A DNA stretch of 64,000 nt from Torymus aiolomorphi (GCA_036365515.1 CM070873.1:80080029-80144028), one strand, 5' to 3'. Shown: positions 1-11,889, counted from the first letter of the stretch. Notes: generated from the letters alone by a model not told the origin. Program-made: numbers and translations.

Positions 1-331
1 GCTTAATTTTAATTAATATTAAAAATATGAGGGTGCCAATCTTACCTACCTGACACGTTATGCCCCGCCCTCCCCTAGCGCTTATATGGATAGTCCCTGA
101 AATATGCATACGCGCATCCCGAATTATACCTCGAATATTTATATTTATCGATGTATACATTTTACTTAAGGGAAATCGGGTATTACTTCGCTACTATTGA
201 AGGTTATAATTAATAATTTAAAATGAAAAAAGAGGGTGTTTTTATAGTACTTATTGTTTATTTGTAATCTATAATCTACTTAACATTAAATTACAATACA
301 AAAAGACGCTTGAAAAAAAATAATGTCGAGT

Positions 332-2585
332 TTAAAATTTAAACTCTTTATACTTCTTAGAAGATTTGTTTGTTTCTTGATTCATTTGGCGTTTTCTTTT
401 GCTTTTTTGACGCTGTACGTGGTCCTGTAACATGTCTGACAGATCTTCTCTTCTCAGTGCCTGCCGGTTACGCATAGTCTCTTCGTAGCGAGTTGCCATG
501 GCGTCTGAATCCAGGTCTAATTCACTAGGATCCAGAGCTAATTCTACAGCTCCTTCCCTCTCTGTTGCTCTTATTTCTGACGTCGAAACTGCTCCTCTTC
601 GAGCAGCTATAACAGATGGTGGAGCCTGACCTCCTGCTCCTGTCATGTCATAAACATGTGTGCTGCCCATCATATTAGAGCCAAGACCTTCAGTTCGCCT
701 TTCCTGCAGAACAGTGTATAGAGCAGGAGTATCACCTCCTTCCATCTCACTCTCAATTTTTCGTTTTCTGAGTTCAATTGTTTCAGGTGTTTCGAGGCCA
801 GCAGGGATAGATGTAATACCACTTGGTGTAATAAGTCCTTCGGCTCCAGGTGTAACCAATCCTGTAGCATCTTCTTTGCCTACAAAAATTAATGCATCGT
901 AATTATATTTTGAATGAAATGAATCAAAATTTTCATAGTTTATTATTGGGCAATGTTATACTTACGACAGATGATTAAAAATAGTAATCTGTCGTAAAAA
1001 TTTTAAGCGGAGTTTTAAGCAGAACATAGAATACGTATACTGGACCATCGGTCATAGATCATACGACATACATAGAAATTATAATTCGTATATCGATCTG
1101 TCGTAAGTATAACAGTACCGTTTATTATTATATAGTTATAATTTTTCTTTAAATTTTTGTTAAGTAGAAAGGAAGTAATGACAATGAACAATTATATAAG
1201 TTCTTTAAAAAAGTGTGACTCACCTTCTTCATCTTTTTCATCCTCCTCCTCATCTTCTTCTTCTTCAGATGATTCTTCCTCAAGCTCTCCCCATCTTCCC
1301 CGTTCAATGTTTTCGTCTAAGGCATCTCCTTCTGATGGTCTGGATAAGCCAAATACATCACCATATAAAGGTCGACCAGTTTCATCAACTGGAGGCTTAC
1401 CCCAACCTCCAGCATGGTAACCAAAAGCACATCCTTCTGGTATTGGGGCATTTAATCCTGGAATTTTAAGATTGGGATAAGATGGTGGTGGTCCGTATCT
1501 TTGCATTGCAATGAGCCATGGTGGCGGTACTTTTTGGCAGTTTGGCCCAATGGGCATACCAAGAGCTGTCCTTAATTCATCTGATAATTCACCTGGCTTC
1601 TTTTCTTTTAACCTTGTTTCAAACTCTTTACCCTCATAGTAAAGATCACCATGAATGGTCATATGTGGCTTTGTTTGCCACTTGAAAAATGCGTCGTGCA
1701 ATTTTTGATAATCAATATCAATTTTACCCAATTTAGGTCTTGCACGTTCCCTCATTTTAGCTTTAAGCGTTTTGCTTTCATCCTTCTCCTGTAAACTTGC
1801 CCTCATTTCTGTTATACCTGTCCTCTTGATAAATGCTGGCAAATCAAAAGGTGGCTTCTCTATTCCTCTTTTGCCTTGAAGATATTTACGCTTGAAACAC
1901 CAGTGCCTGGGAACAGGTACTGTATTTCTATGTGCTTTCAGTTGAACCAAGAGCTTTGGGTCCCTGGCTGTCACATCGTGCATCTCAACGACATCTGGTC
2001 TTCCAACCAATTGCTTCAACTCAGCCACACTCAATCTAGTTAATTTCTTTAACTTTCTCTTTGATATCTTGGATTGATTATGGTCTCCTTGTTGATGCTG
2101 TTGCTGCTGCTGATTATCTTCTTCGAATTCATCAGTCAGGTTACCTAATTTAGAAGCAACACCTGCTGCAGCTGCTGCAGCATTCACAGGTGGATACTGG
2201 CTTATAGCCTCCCCAGTGTCAGTTGAAGCCTTTCAGGCTCCACTAATTTGAAAGCCTCAAAAATCTTAGCAAACTGTCTATACATGGGCTCTAAATCGTT
2301 GACGGTCGGCACCTCTTGGATGTACTCGATCTCGGGCTCTGGATCCTTATTCGTTTTCACAGGAAGTTCGTTTTTTTTCTCATTTTCGGCAATGCTATTT
2401 CTGTTCTTCTTCTTTTTCTTTTTATTCTTCTTTTTGGGCCTCGACTTATCGGGCTTGCCGTTAACCATTCTGTGAGATTCGGCATCAGAGTATGACTGCT
2501 CGCTCGCCGAATAATTCATGCTGCCGTAGTTACGTCGAACGAAGGAATGCTCCAGCCCCGGAGGCATCATCACCTCCTCGACCAT
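332..2585 (-). pseudogene. SF3B2: SF3B2 (splicing factor 3b subunit 2), copy A with a 1-bp frameshift
   Basis: Two exons on the minus strand, 2585-1224 and 879-332, with a GT-AG intron at 880-1223. The product would match the C-terminal two thirds of SF3B2 (SAP145), a U2 snRNP component of the spliceosome. It has the core segment with VPVPRHWCFKRKYLQGKRG, the PSP segment with VPPPWLIAMQRYGPPPSYP and the C-terminus SKKYKEFKF. Compared with the plus-strand copy, a run of four A is shortened to three (plus-strand 2231-2233). This shifts the frame after VEPE and gives a stop at codon 128. The other differences I could read by eye between the two coding regions are almost all synonymous, and codon 2 changes Val to Ile. 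The copy is therefore a recent pseudogene, an allele, or an assembly indel. Confidence 0.85.
955..1113. mobile_element. MITE with 18-bp TIRs in the SF3B2 intron (copy A)
   Basis: Termini GTTATACTTACGACAGAT (955-972) and its reverse complement (1096-1113) bound a 159-bp insertion. The same element sits in the intron of the other SF3B2 copy, so it was inserted before the duplication. Confidence 0.75.
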
Positions 2586-2829
2586 ATTGGCCGTGGTTTA
2601 ATTAATTTACGTACAATTTTCGACGACACGTAAACAATACGTTTGCGTGCAAAACAATAGCGACGCAATGGATTTCGAGGTTATATTAGTATTATGGTTC
2701 ACTGAAGCAACGAATATAGACGCATATAGAAGCGTACCCCTTAATAAACTTTTGGACAGAGCGTTTGGGTAACACGCCGATTAGTTCGGTTACCCAACCG
2801 CGAAGCGGCGCTAACGGCCGCCGAATATA

Positions 2830-2952
<123 letters not shown>

Positions 2953-3083
2953 TATAAGATGTGAATAATAAATAACTGTTAATTATAAGCACAATAAAGA
3001 TATTATTTTACAAAGAATGATTGTTTTTATTTATATAAAAGGTTTTGCATATAAAATACTAGTCTATTATGTGAAAATAAGTA

Positions 3084-3256
3084 AGGGACTGTCTCCATAA
3101 GTGTGCCTGTGCCTAGGCTCACGGACTCTGACTCAACAATGAACCAATCGGAGCTAAGCCTCCAAGCTCGAGGCTTGACTTTGAATACTCCGATTATGTA
3201 GAGTTGAGTCAGAGTCAGTGAGCCTAGGCAGAGGCACACTTATGGAGACAGTCCCT
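3084..3256. mobile_element. Foldback MITE with ~50-bp TIRs
   Basis: AGGGACTGTCTCCATAAGTG at the left and its reverse complement at 3237-3256 begin inverted arms of about 50 bp. The arms continue through CCTAGGCTCA. No coding capacity, and the target duplication is unclear. Confidence 0.75.
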
Positions 3257-3533
3257 AATATAATGTTTCTGTCTTGATCCGTCTATCGCGCGGGAAACGT
3301 AGTGAAGCCCAAGAAGCCGGGGGACGCGAGGTCTATGCATATTAGAGAATTACGTTGACGTACAACAATAAGCAAGACAATTATTTAAACAAATTTTAAA
3401 CACAAGTAGGCGGGGGATATGAGGTCTACGCATATTAGGGAACCACGTTGATGTGCAACAATAAGCAATACAGTTATTTAAACAATTTTAAACCCAAGTA
3501 GGCGGGGGATATGAGGTTCACACGTATATGGTT

Positions 3534-3773
3534 GATTCTCAGCAAAAGTGCTCAAAATCTGTCCTGTAATCTCCGTGGATATTTCATTAGATTTTACAAT
3601 ATAAAATCTTTAATTTTTTAAAAAATACGTTTTTTTACAAGAATGAAACCCAAATTACTAGAATATCATATAGTAAAAATAAAAATTTCCAGATGTCCAT
3701 TTGTATTCAATGAAAGAGGGTTATTTTCTACCACGGAGATTACACGTAAAACTGAGCACTTTGGCTGAGAATC
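3534..3773. mobile_element. 240-bp foldback element inside the satellite
   Basis: GATTCTCAGCAAAAGTGCTC at the left end faces its near reverse complement at the right end. Inner segments GTAATCTCCGTGG and CCACGGAGATTAC also pair. No ORF. Confidence 0.7.
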
Positions 3774-4113
3774 ATGCATATAAGGGATCATATAGACATG
3801 AAAAAATAAGCAAACCGATTATTTAACTTATTTTTAAACCCAAGTAGCCGCATGGTATAAGAAAACAAGGTATGTCCATTAGGCAGACGCATTTTCGTCC
3901 GGTTCGCGCAGGCCCGTGGTGACGTCACAAATATGGCGGAATAAACTATAGTTTATGCATTCTCTCCACAGAAAAACTATAGTAAAGTGTAATACACAAA
4001 AACAAAAATTTTGGAGCAAAGGCATTTTAGGTTGAGTGTATAAGTGTTTTAAAAAAAGGCGCAATTAAGTATTATCTATTTTCAAAATTGGCGTATTTGC
4101 TTTTTCGTAAAAA

Positions 4114-4437
4114 TGCCAACTTGTTCCGTAAAGTTTTGCAAAAAAAAAAACTACAAAACAAAAAGATGAAAATATAAGATATTTTACTTTTCCATTTATC
4201 AAAAGGTGGACTTATCAAACCATCAGATGAGTTCATATCAATAGCAAAAGTATTAGAGGACAGTTAACTCGCATAAAATTAACAAATGGACAGAATGATT
4301 TTATTAAAGATGATGCATTGTTATGTTTTGTACGGACTAGAACTTATATTCGTCTAAGACTCATAAACAGAAACTCTTTTTTAAATAAATTGAGAACAAA
4401 AGAAAAAAAATGGCGAAAATATGTAATTAACTATTAA
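4114..4437 (+). pseudogene. THAP-domain / P-element transposase remnant
   Basis: Starts MPTCSVKFCKK, matching the opening of a THAP zinc finger (M-P-x-C-x4-C). It then hits a stop, and after a frame change continues YFTFPFIKRW, the usual hydrophobic FxFP...W stretch of THAP. Further on, LLCFVRTRTYIRLRLINRN resembles the basic tail of P-like transposases. The catalytic middle is missing. The family assignment is by motif reading only. Confidence 0.6.
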
Positions 4438-4581
4438 AATATTTTTGTATATGCATCTTTGTTGATAAATATATACATTAAATGTTTTTACATCTATTAG
4501 TTTACTATTTCATAATTTCATGTGTTATTTCTCTATTTCGTAATAATATGTATTTAATAGTACATTTCGACATGGGTGGAG

Positions 4582-4661
4582 AAGTCGATTATTTAGCTGG
4601 TGTGACTTTTTGCACGAGCGAAGCGAGTGCGAAAAAGTCACACCACCTAAATAATCGACTT
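4582..4661. repeat. Long perfect-stem hairpin with CGAGCGAAGCGAGTGCG loop
   Basis: AAGTCGATTATTTAG...GTGTGACTTTTT pairs with its reverse complement across a short loop rich in GCGA/GCGAG. It lies inside the P-like element. Similar hairpins occur at 43341-43411, and GCG-rich relatives near 27120-27300 and 48500-49270. Confidence 0.75.
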
Positions 4662-5810
4662 ACGCACTAGTTTCGAACGGTATTTTATACCACGGGCGCC
4701 GAAAAATCATATCAAAGTTGTGATTTTGAGGTTAGAGTGGTATAAAATACATTTTTTTTAGTAATTATTTACTTCAAATAATTTTCAATTCAAATTTTTT
4801 ATTTGAAAAACCCGCCAACATATGACGTAATCACGGGCTCGCCTCTGATTGGTTCGCTTGAGTAAATATGCGCAATGCCATACCTTGTTTTCTTGTACCA
4901 TGAGTAGCCGGGGGACGCAAGGTTCGCGCATATTAGGAAATTACGTAGACGTGCGACAATAAGCAAGACAATTATTTAAACAATTTTTAAACACAAGTAG
5001 GCGGGGGATATGAGGACCACGCATATTAGCTCTATATTACATAGATGTGCAACAATAAGAAAAACAATTATTTAAACAATTATAAACCCAAGAAACCGGG
5101 GGACGCCAGGTCCACATATATTAGGGAATCACGTTAACGTGCAACAATAAGCAAGACAATTATTTAAACAAATTTTAAACACAAGTAGGCGGGGGATATG
5201 ACGTCCACGCATATAAGGGAGTCATGAAGACATGAAACAATAATCAAAACGATTGTTTAAATAATTTTCAAACCAAAAAAGCCGGGGGCTCGAGGTCCAC
5301 GCATGCCATAAAATCTTTTATCAATATAATGCATGAAATATCAAAGAAAATGCTAGGTTGACGTATATAAAATTTTAAGATTAGTCCTAGTTGTAAGCTC
5401 AAATACTGGTCAAAAGTCTTAGAAAATAGAATTCCCACAAATTCTTCCAGGCGATGAAAAATTCAAGTCTACGGTGAACCATGCGTAATATTAAATAATG
5501 AAAATATTGTGATTTTATAATGAAGCGATGAGTGAATTTAAGCTAGAGTCGGGTGTTATGTAGACGTGTAATACAAGGCAAAAAACTTATTTAAATAATT
5601 CTTAACCCCAAGTAGGCGGGTGATGCGAGTTCCACGCGTATACGGGAGCGCGTCAGACGTGCATACAAGGCAAAATAATTATGTAAACAATTCTTAACAC
5701 CAAGTAGCCCTATTGAAAAATATCGCACGATTATCGCGCGGTCTAAAATGTAATATTTGCAAATAATTATACTAACATTTTAATGAAACATTTCGAGCCA
5801 TCGTCAAGAA

Positions 5811-5980
5811 CCAATCACGAATTAGCGGCGTCCCACGCCACTGGAGGGAGGCGGCTCGTCATCCGCTGCTCATCACTCTCGACCCTGTTTTTTGGTCTAG
5901 GGCCCCTCCATCGCCACTCTCCCTACTTGGGAGTGGGGGAAGGCTTCTGAGGCAATCTGGCTCCCTACAGCCCCTACACC
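5811..5980. repeat. Fragment of the LTR found at 44050-45787
   Basis: The stretch from CAATCACGAATTAGCGGCG to TCCCTACAGCCCC matches 44725-44900 with point differences. It is a dispersed piece of that LTR, in the same orientation. Confidence 0.7.
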
Positions 5981-6451
5981 GTAATTTCCTAATATGCGTG
6001 GACCTCCTATCCCCCGGCTACCGTTAATTATTACTGCTGTCTAGTGCGGGTTTCTCACAAATTTTTGGTACTTAATTTTTTAATTTATAATATTCGACAA
6101 GAGAAAACTCGACCACAGACTAACAAGGAGAGTGTTGTAAGTACTCTCCTTGTAAGTACCTATAACTTTTAAGTTAATTTGTAAGTAAATACACATATAT
6201 TATTTTATCAATGATTTTATAACTTTCGATACAGACCTATTCATTTGCCGAACAAAAAGCAAGAACAAATTAATTTAAATTTATTATTTGTAAATGTAGA
6301 AATAACAATGTAATTAAAATTTTTTAATTAAATGTGTGTTAAATTTATTTAAATGAAATTTTTAGTTTTGTGTAAAATTACTGCCCTTAAAGGGACGACA
6401 GTAACAGAGACGGCGTAGAGCGGTGAATTTCTTAATCTGCCTCTGACAGCG

Positions 6452-6907
6452 GTGGGATTGCTCAAAGAGTTGCGAGGAAGAAGGACAGTTTCGGAGAAGT
6501 GCGCGAATCGTGTTCCATTCAAGGAACACCCGATTGGGTATCTGAGTCCACGGCAAGGACAGCGAAGATATCCTCAGCCAATCGACGGGTACAGTGCTCC
6601 TCCGAACTCACAAGACAGTAGTCCTGATTCTGGATACGAGAGCGGCATCGACGAAGCAAACCCCAGGGCGACTGTCAGACGTCGATCACCCGCACCTATA
6701 GACGTCAGTACCAACTTCGTTCTGGACGTCACCTGCGATCTCTCCACTGCTTGTCTACGCCTCCTCGTTGCAGACACTGTCAAGGCCACTAGCATCCTTT
6801 ACGAGCCACCAGCACCTGTCACGAGTCAACAACGTCAGCTACAAGTCTTCAGCGCCAGCTACGAATCACCAGTTCCTGCCCGAGGCACCGAGGTCACCAA
6901 CAAATAA
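6452..6907 (+). CDS. Unassigned ORF upstream of the R1-like retrotransposon
   Basis: A 151-residue frame starting MGLLKELRGRR, rich in Ser, Pro, Thr and Arg. No zinc knuckle or other domain that I recognise. Its position before the R1-type ORF2 could make it a remnant of ORF1, but the usual CCHC knuckles of an R1 ORF1 are not visible. It may also be chance coding in a 5' UTR. Confidence 0.25.
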   Translation: MGLLKELRGRRTVSEKCANRVPFKEHPIGYLSPRQGQRRYPQPIDGYSAPPNSQDSSPDSGYESGIDEANPRATVRRRSPAPIDVSTNFVLDVTCDLSTACLRLLVADTVKATSILYEPPAPVTSQQRQLQVFSASYESPVPARGTEVTNK

Positions 6908-7044
6908 TTAGAGCTAAGTATCCTGAACGAGCGCGTAATTTTGAAAAAATGTCTAATAACGGCAAAATGCTGTTACATCCTGTCTTTATAAGTATATTTA
7001 GAATTAATAGAAACTTTTTATTATTAAAAAGAAAAAAGGGGTAA

Positions 7045-7163
7045 TTTTTAAAATAAGTAGTGAAATGATAACACAGCAAATGTGGGAGGACAACCCAAGG
7101 CTTAAATAAAAACTCCTTTAGTTAATTTTTTTCCATAAATACCGGCAACGTTTCAGAGGACCG
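7045..7163 (-). mobile_element. 3'-terminal fragment of a Penelope-like element
   Basis: The reverse complement matches 22652-22752, the tail of the Penelope-like element. It runs from GAAACGTTGCCGGTATTTAT through TTAAGCCTTGGGTTGTCCTC to CACTACTTA. The 5' edge breaks at the GAAAC of the hammerhead-like motif. It lies between the unassigned ORF and the R1 ORF2, so it interrupts or abuts the R1 5' part. Confidence 0.85.
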
Positions 7164-7179
7164 TTCGCACTTAACAAGA

Positions 7180-9173
7180 CGACGACAGTGCTCCAAGGCA
7201 ACTTGAACGGCAGTAGCCTGGCTCATGCCTTACTGCCCCAGCTTGCCGAGGAGATGAACGCGGACGTTATAATGATAAGCGAGCCGTACAGAGACAGAGA
7301 CAGCCCGACTTGGTTCGTTAATACCTCCCGTTCTGCGGCGCTGTGGTTCCGGGGGCGGGCCAGGTCGCGTATCACAAGCCAAGGGAGGGGCGAGGACGAC
7401 GTCTGGGCTCGGGTGTCTGATGTGACGTATGTCAGCGTGTATCTTACTCCGAACTGTAGCGCCGCGGAGTTCGAACGAAAGGTGGCGGCCCTCGAGGACG
7501 CGCTTAGGGGCATTCCCGGCCCCGTTATCTTCGCGGGGGACGTTAACGCCAGAGCCATTGAGTGGGGCATGACGACGACGAACAAACGTGGACGGCTGCT
7601 GTTGGAATTGGCCGCGAGGCTAGACCTAACAGTAGCAAACGTGGGACAGGCGACGACATACAGGAGACCCGGCTATGGCGCATCCATCCCAGACATGACC
7701 TTTGTGACGACTGGACTTCTCCGAAATGTCGAGGGTGGCGGGTGTTCGAGGGCTACACGGCCAGCGACCACCAGTACATCATCTTCGGAGTGACCGACAA
7801 AGCACAGAACAGAACAGGGACCGCCCAAACTCCCGCGGGATGGAACATGAAAAAACTAGACGTTGACAAACTGACGGCACAGCTGGACAGTGAACCGGAC
7901 CCGACAACGGCGATCCCTCGCGGCATCGGTGGTAGGGAAAAGGCTGAAAAGCTAACAGAGGAAACGTCGGGGCTCTTGAGACGGCTCTGTGACGCCTCTA
8001 TGCCAAGAAAACGGACGAGACATGACAAAGAACCGGTGTACTGGTGGACCGAAGATATCGCGCGCCTCCGACGCGAATGCCTACGGCTCCGACGGAGGGC
8101 CCAGCGCGCCCGCGACAGAGCGGACGCGATGGCCCACTCGGAGGAGTACCGGGTAGCGCGCAAAGAACTGAGGCGCGCTATCAATGACAGTAAAAAGGAA
8201 AGTTGGACCAAACTGATTAACGAGGTGGACTCAGACCCTTGGGGAGCGGGTTATAAGGTCGTCACCCGCAACCTGGGAGGCAACAATCCACCGGTAGTCA
8301 GGGACGAAGAAACGATGGACAGAATCATTGACGGACTCTTCCTTACACACTTTGAACAAGGGTGGGGGGGCGACGATACTGGCGGCGACGAGGTGCATGA
8401 GTTCACCCGGGGTGAGCTCAGCTTGGCTGTTGCGCAGCTCCCGGCGGGGTAAGGCACCAGGTCCGGACGGTATCCCAGCGGAAATCCTCGGGATTGTTGC
8501 AAAACGACGCCCGGGGATACTCCTGAACCTATATAATACATGCCTGGCGGAGGGCGTGTTCAGCAAAGATTGGAAGACGGCGCGACTGATCCTCATTGAC
8601 AAAGGAAAGGGTGGGGACCCGGACTCGCCGTCATCCTACAGACCGCTGAGCTTGTTGAATACACTTGGCAAGCTCTTCGAAATGCTCCTGAGACCGCGAA
8701 TCCAACAGGCGGTTCGGGACGCTGGCGGCCTGAACGACAGACAGTACGGGTTCAGACAAGGACGGTCGACGATAGAAGCGATCCAAAAAGTGATCGACTC
8801 CTTTGACAGAGCACAGACTAGACCCCACAAGAACAGGCCAATAGTGCTCATGGCAACACTCGACGTACGGAACGCTTTCAATTCGGTGAGGTGGACGGAC
8901 ATCGTGCGGGCATTCTCCGACGCTTTCCCGCTACCCCCATACGTTCTCCGAATCCTCAAGGACTATCTACGAGATCGTTACATTACGTACGGGACGCAGA
9001 CTGGGGTTAAGAAAAGAAAAATGACGGCGGGAGTAGCGCAGGGCTCGATCCTTGGCCCCGATATTTGAAACGTAGGTTATGATGAGGTGTTGGATCTTCC
9101 GATGCCGCCAGGGGTCTATCTGGTCGGCTACGCAGACGATCTGGTCATCGTCATCACGACCAAGGATACACAA
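7180..9173 (+). pseudogene. R1-clade non-LTR retrotransposon ORF2, 5' part (endonuclease and most of RT)
   Basis: Encodes an APE-type endonuclease followed by reverse transcriptase. Endonuclease signatures: QGNLNGSSLAH, ADVIMISEPYR, GDVNARAIEWG and SIPDMTFV. The frame shifts near 7735 to reach GYTASDHQYIIF and again near 8445, where KAPGPDGIPAEI begins. RT signatures follow: LDVRNAFNSVRW, GVAQGSILGPD and GYADDLVIV (9126 on). One in-frame TGA stands at 9066 where Trp would be expected. The frame is then cut at 9173 by a 9.7-kb insertion and resumes at 18909. Two frameshifts, one stop and the insertion mark it as dead. The clade call rests on the endonuclease and RT layout. Confidence 0.88.
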
Positions 9174-9269
9174 CCCACATAAAACGAAATATTTCTGAAA
9201 GGTTTCGGAAATGTTTCGTAGAAAGGATGAAAACATTTTAAAAATATTTCCCAGAAAGGTTTCTGAAAT

Positions 9270-9920
9270 AAGTTATGTCCGCGATAGAAGCCATCAAAAA
9301 GGTTTCATGATATATTTCAGAAAGGTTTTATAAAATTATTTTAAGAAATGTTTTTGAAACATTTCTGCAACATTTTGAAACTATTTGAACTATCTCTTAA
9401 AATGTTTCAAAAACATTTTAGAAACCTTTCTAAAAATATTTTTCTAAATATTTCTGAAATATTTCCAGAAAGGTTTCTGAAATAATTTATGTCCGCGATA
9501 GAAGCCATCAAAAAGGTTTCATGATATATTTCAGAAAGGTTTTATAAAATTATTTTAAGAAATGTTTTTGAAACGTTTCTGCAACATTTTGAAACTATTT
9601 GAAATATCTCTTAAAATGTTTCAAAAACATTTTAGAAACCTTTCTAAAAATATTTTTTTAAATATTTCTGAAATATTTCCAGAAAGGTTTCTGAAATTAT
9701 TTATGTCCGCGATAGAAGCCATCAAAAAGGTTTTATGATAGATTTCAGAAAGGTTTTTTAAATTATTTTAAGAAATATTTTTGAAACATTTCTGCAACTT
9801 TTTGAAAGTTATTTGAACTATCTCTTAGAATGTTTCTAGAAACCTTTCTAAAAATATTTTGTGAAAGATTTTGGAAAGGTTTCCTGAAAAGTTCTGTGAA
9901 ATATTTTTGAAAGGATACAA
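9270..9920. repeat. 214-bp tandem repeat, three copies
   Basis: TGTCCGCGATAGAAGCCATC recurs at 9276, 9490 and 9704, exactly 214 bp apart. The following GAAAGGTTTT/AAAATGTTTC text is also repeated. The third copy decays after about 9830. Confidence 0.9.
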
Positions 9921-10260
9921 CAATGTTTTACGGAAGTTTCTAAGAGGCCTCAAAACCATCAAGTAAGATTTTTGAAACATTTTAAAAGATTTCAAAAAAT
10001 ATTTTTCAAAAGTTATCGGAATTAGAAATTTTTTAATAATATTTTATAACAATTTTTTTTTAACAATTTTGAAAACCAGTTTTTTCCTTGTAGTTGATGA
10101 TCCTTCCTGAACTCCTGCAACTTAATATATCTGAATAGTTATTATATCAGTTATGTTTTTTAATATTAAATTATTGTATATTTGCATTAATTTATAATAT
10201 TATCGTTCGCAATTTCGCATTTACAAATTATCTTACAGAAAAAACGCAGAAAAAAATTTT

Positions 10261-10335
10261 GACCTAAGGTGGGATCGAACTCGAGATCCACGGATTACAA
10301 GGCTGATGCCCTAACCACTACGCTACGCAACGCTT
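10261..10335 (-). other. tRNA-like / SINE-like sequence with A and B boxes
   Basis: On the minus strand TAGCGTAGTGGTTAGGGCAT resembles an A box and D arm, and GAGTTCGATCCC resembles a B box. The anticodon arm around CCTTGTAATCC does not form a proper 5-bp stem, so it is not a standard tRNA. A tRNA-derived SINE head or a decayed tRNA is more likely. Confidence 0.4.
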
Positions 10336-10469
10336 CTACCGTACAAAATTTTAATTTTAGCTAAGTATGGAGTAGACTTGAATAAAAATGGCAAACATTT
10401 GATCAAAAGACAACATATTGAGTACTTTCGACTATGATATTTAATAAACTCAACTAATTCTTTTGTTAA

Positions 10470-10986
10470 GGCCATGTGAAGTACCGACACAATCCCTACC
10501 TTACCGGCACCTAAACTTTAATTCTTTTATCGTATTTAAACAAGAATTAAAAAAAAAAGAGTTCTTCATGCTCTCCAACATAACATTAAGTGAAATGCCC
10601 TATTAAATTTTTAAATCATTGTATTAATTAGATTTTTCTAAAATGGATTTGGAAATGTTTAATGCTTCGTTCTAGTTAATTACTAATTTGAAAAACGTTT
10701 TTGGGAAAATCTAATGGATGGAATCATTTAGAAATTTAATAGGGTATGCTTAATCCCATTTCGGTGGGTGTGAAAAACGCTTTTTCCTAAAATTTTTGTT
10801 TAGATGTGATAAAAAACATAATATTTATGTACCGATAAGTTAGGGATCTGCGGTTGAGTTAAACATGGCTTTAAGACCGGAGGGCGTGAAAGAATGCTTT
10901 TTTCTAAAATTTTTGTTTAAATACGATACAAAAATTCAAGTTTAGGTGTCGGTAAGGTATGAATCGTGTCGGTACTTCGTATGACC
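10470..10986. mobile_element. TTAA-flanked MITE, GGCCATGTGAAG termini
   Basis: TTAA at 10466-10469 and 10987-10990. Inverted arms of about 85 bp begin GGCCATGTGAAGTACCGACA and include ACCTAAACTT and CGTATTTAAAC. The interior contains two further imperfect inverted segments. A lone end of the same family (TCGGTACTTCACATGG followed by TTAA) stands near 43498-43517. Confidence 0.8.
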
Positions 10987-11889
10987 TTAAATTCGTACTC
11001 TTGTCAATTAAACATTCACTTGATTTGCCAAAATATTTGCAAGATCAAATAAATAAGTATTGGATTTGATTAAATAATTAGTAGAACTAATAAGATAACC
11101 AATAAAACACAACTAAATATTTAGTTAAATCAAATTAATATTTATTGTAATCTAAGAAATATCCCTATATAAAAAAGTCATGACCGGATGTTGTGAAGCC
11201 AAAATAAACGTTATGTGATTGGCTCATGTAGTGCGCATGCGTCTAAATCAGGAAGTCGAACCGTTTTCTAGCGGTTAGGGCGCGCAACGCGCGCTGTTGA
11301 AATCTCTAGTTTAGTAAAATCGAGGAAACCTTTGATTGACGAGAGAAGGGCGTGTGAGAAAAGAAAACCTGATACAAAATCTTTTCAAAACCTTCACATA
11401 ATATTTCATAAAATGTTATATATTTCTTTGTGGAAAGGTTGTAATAAACTATTCTTGAAAGCTTTGTAAAACCTGGCCCTGATATGACTTGAAATTTTTT
11501 ATGGCGTCAATACCATATGATAAATGTTGCTAAGACATTTCGTTAACTATTAACGCAATGATACATTCAATTTTTTTTTAGTCTCCTCATAACATGACGT
11601 AAAATGTTCTTGCAAGCTTTTGGGGAATATTTTATTATAGTTTCTTTACCTAAAGAAACTTTCCAAGAAATCTTTACAAAACGATCCCATAATATTTCAT
11701 GAAATGTTATGTCTCTTTGGAGAAATGGCGACAATACCGAATTAAATTGATGCGAAAATATTTCAAAAACATTTTACGCAATGATACTAGAAATTTTTTT
11801 TAAAGGTTACCTTAATAATCTTTCATAAAATATTTTTACAAGGTTTTAGGAATATTTTTTGTTGTTTTTGTTTATGTGAAAAAAAATAT

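Larger units (their letters stand above)
113..2735 (-). repeat. Arm A of a 2.6-kb inverted segmental duplication (SF3B2 locus)
   Basis: The reverse complement of this stretch matches 30120-32738 through the 5' flank, both exons, the intron (including a small MITE) and the 3' flank. Because the intron is retained, this is a DNA-level duplication and not a retrocopy. Homology stops near the CGGGATGC motif on the distal side and near GTAC on the promoter side. Confidence 0.93.
3851..4902. mobile_element. P-like DNA transposon, internally deleted
   Basis: Bounded by inverted repeats CATGGTATAAGAAAACAAGG at the left and the matching copy at 4879-4902 (one mismatch). A perfect 8-bp target duplication AGTAGCCG flanks it (3843-3850 and 4903-4910), and this is part of the satellite unit it landed in. 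An 8-bp duplication and CATG termini are typical of the P superfamily. A THAP-like remnant inside supports this. At 1,052 bp it is a non-autonomous derivative. Confidence 0.82.
3268..6025. repeat. Degenerate ~94-bp satellite array, interrupted by insertions
   Basis: A unit containing GCGGGGGATATGAGGTCCAC, then CATATTAGGGAATCACG, then CAACAATAAGCAAGACAATT and AACCCAAGTAG recurs near 3316, 3411, 3504, 3780, 4912, 5003, 5096, 5191, 5270 and 5620. The last piece (about 5984-6023) is in the opposite orientation. A foldback element (3534-3773) and a P-like element (3851-4902) split the array. Confidence 0.8.

Noticed and set aside
7155..7170. A third hammerhead motif on the minus strand
   Set aside because: Only the GAAACGTTGCC half remains. 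The CTGAAGA and stem II parts are missing.
10261..10335. A functional tRNA-Thr gene
   Set aside because: A and B boxes are present, but the anticodon stem does not pair. Kept only as tRNA-like.
10575..10760. A separate TTAA MITE inside 10470-10986
   Set aside because: GCCCTATTAAATTT and AAATTTAATAGGG pair, but the ends next to TTAA do not match each other. It may just be inner structure of the larger element.
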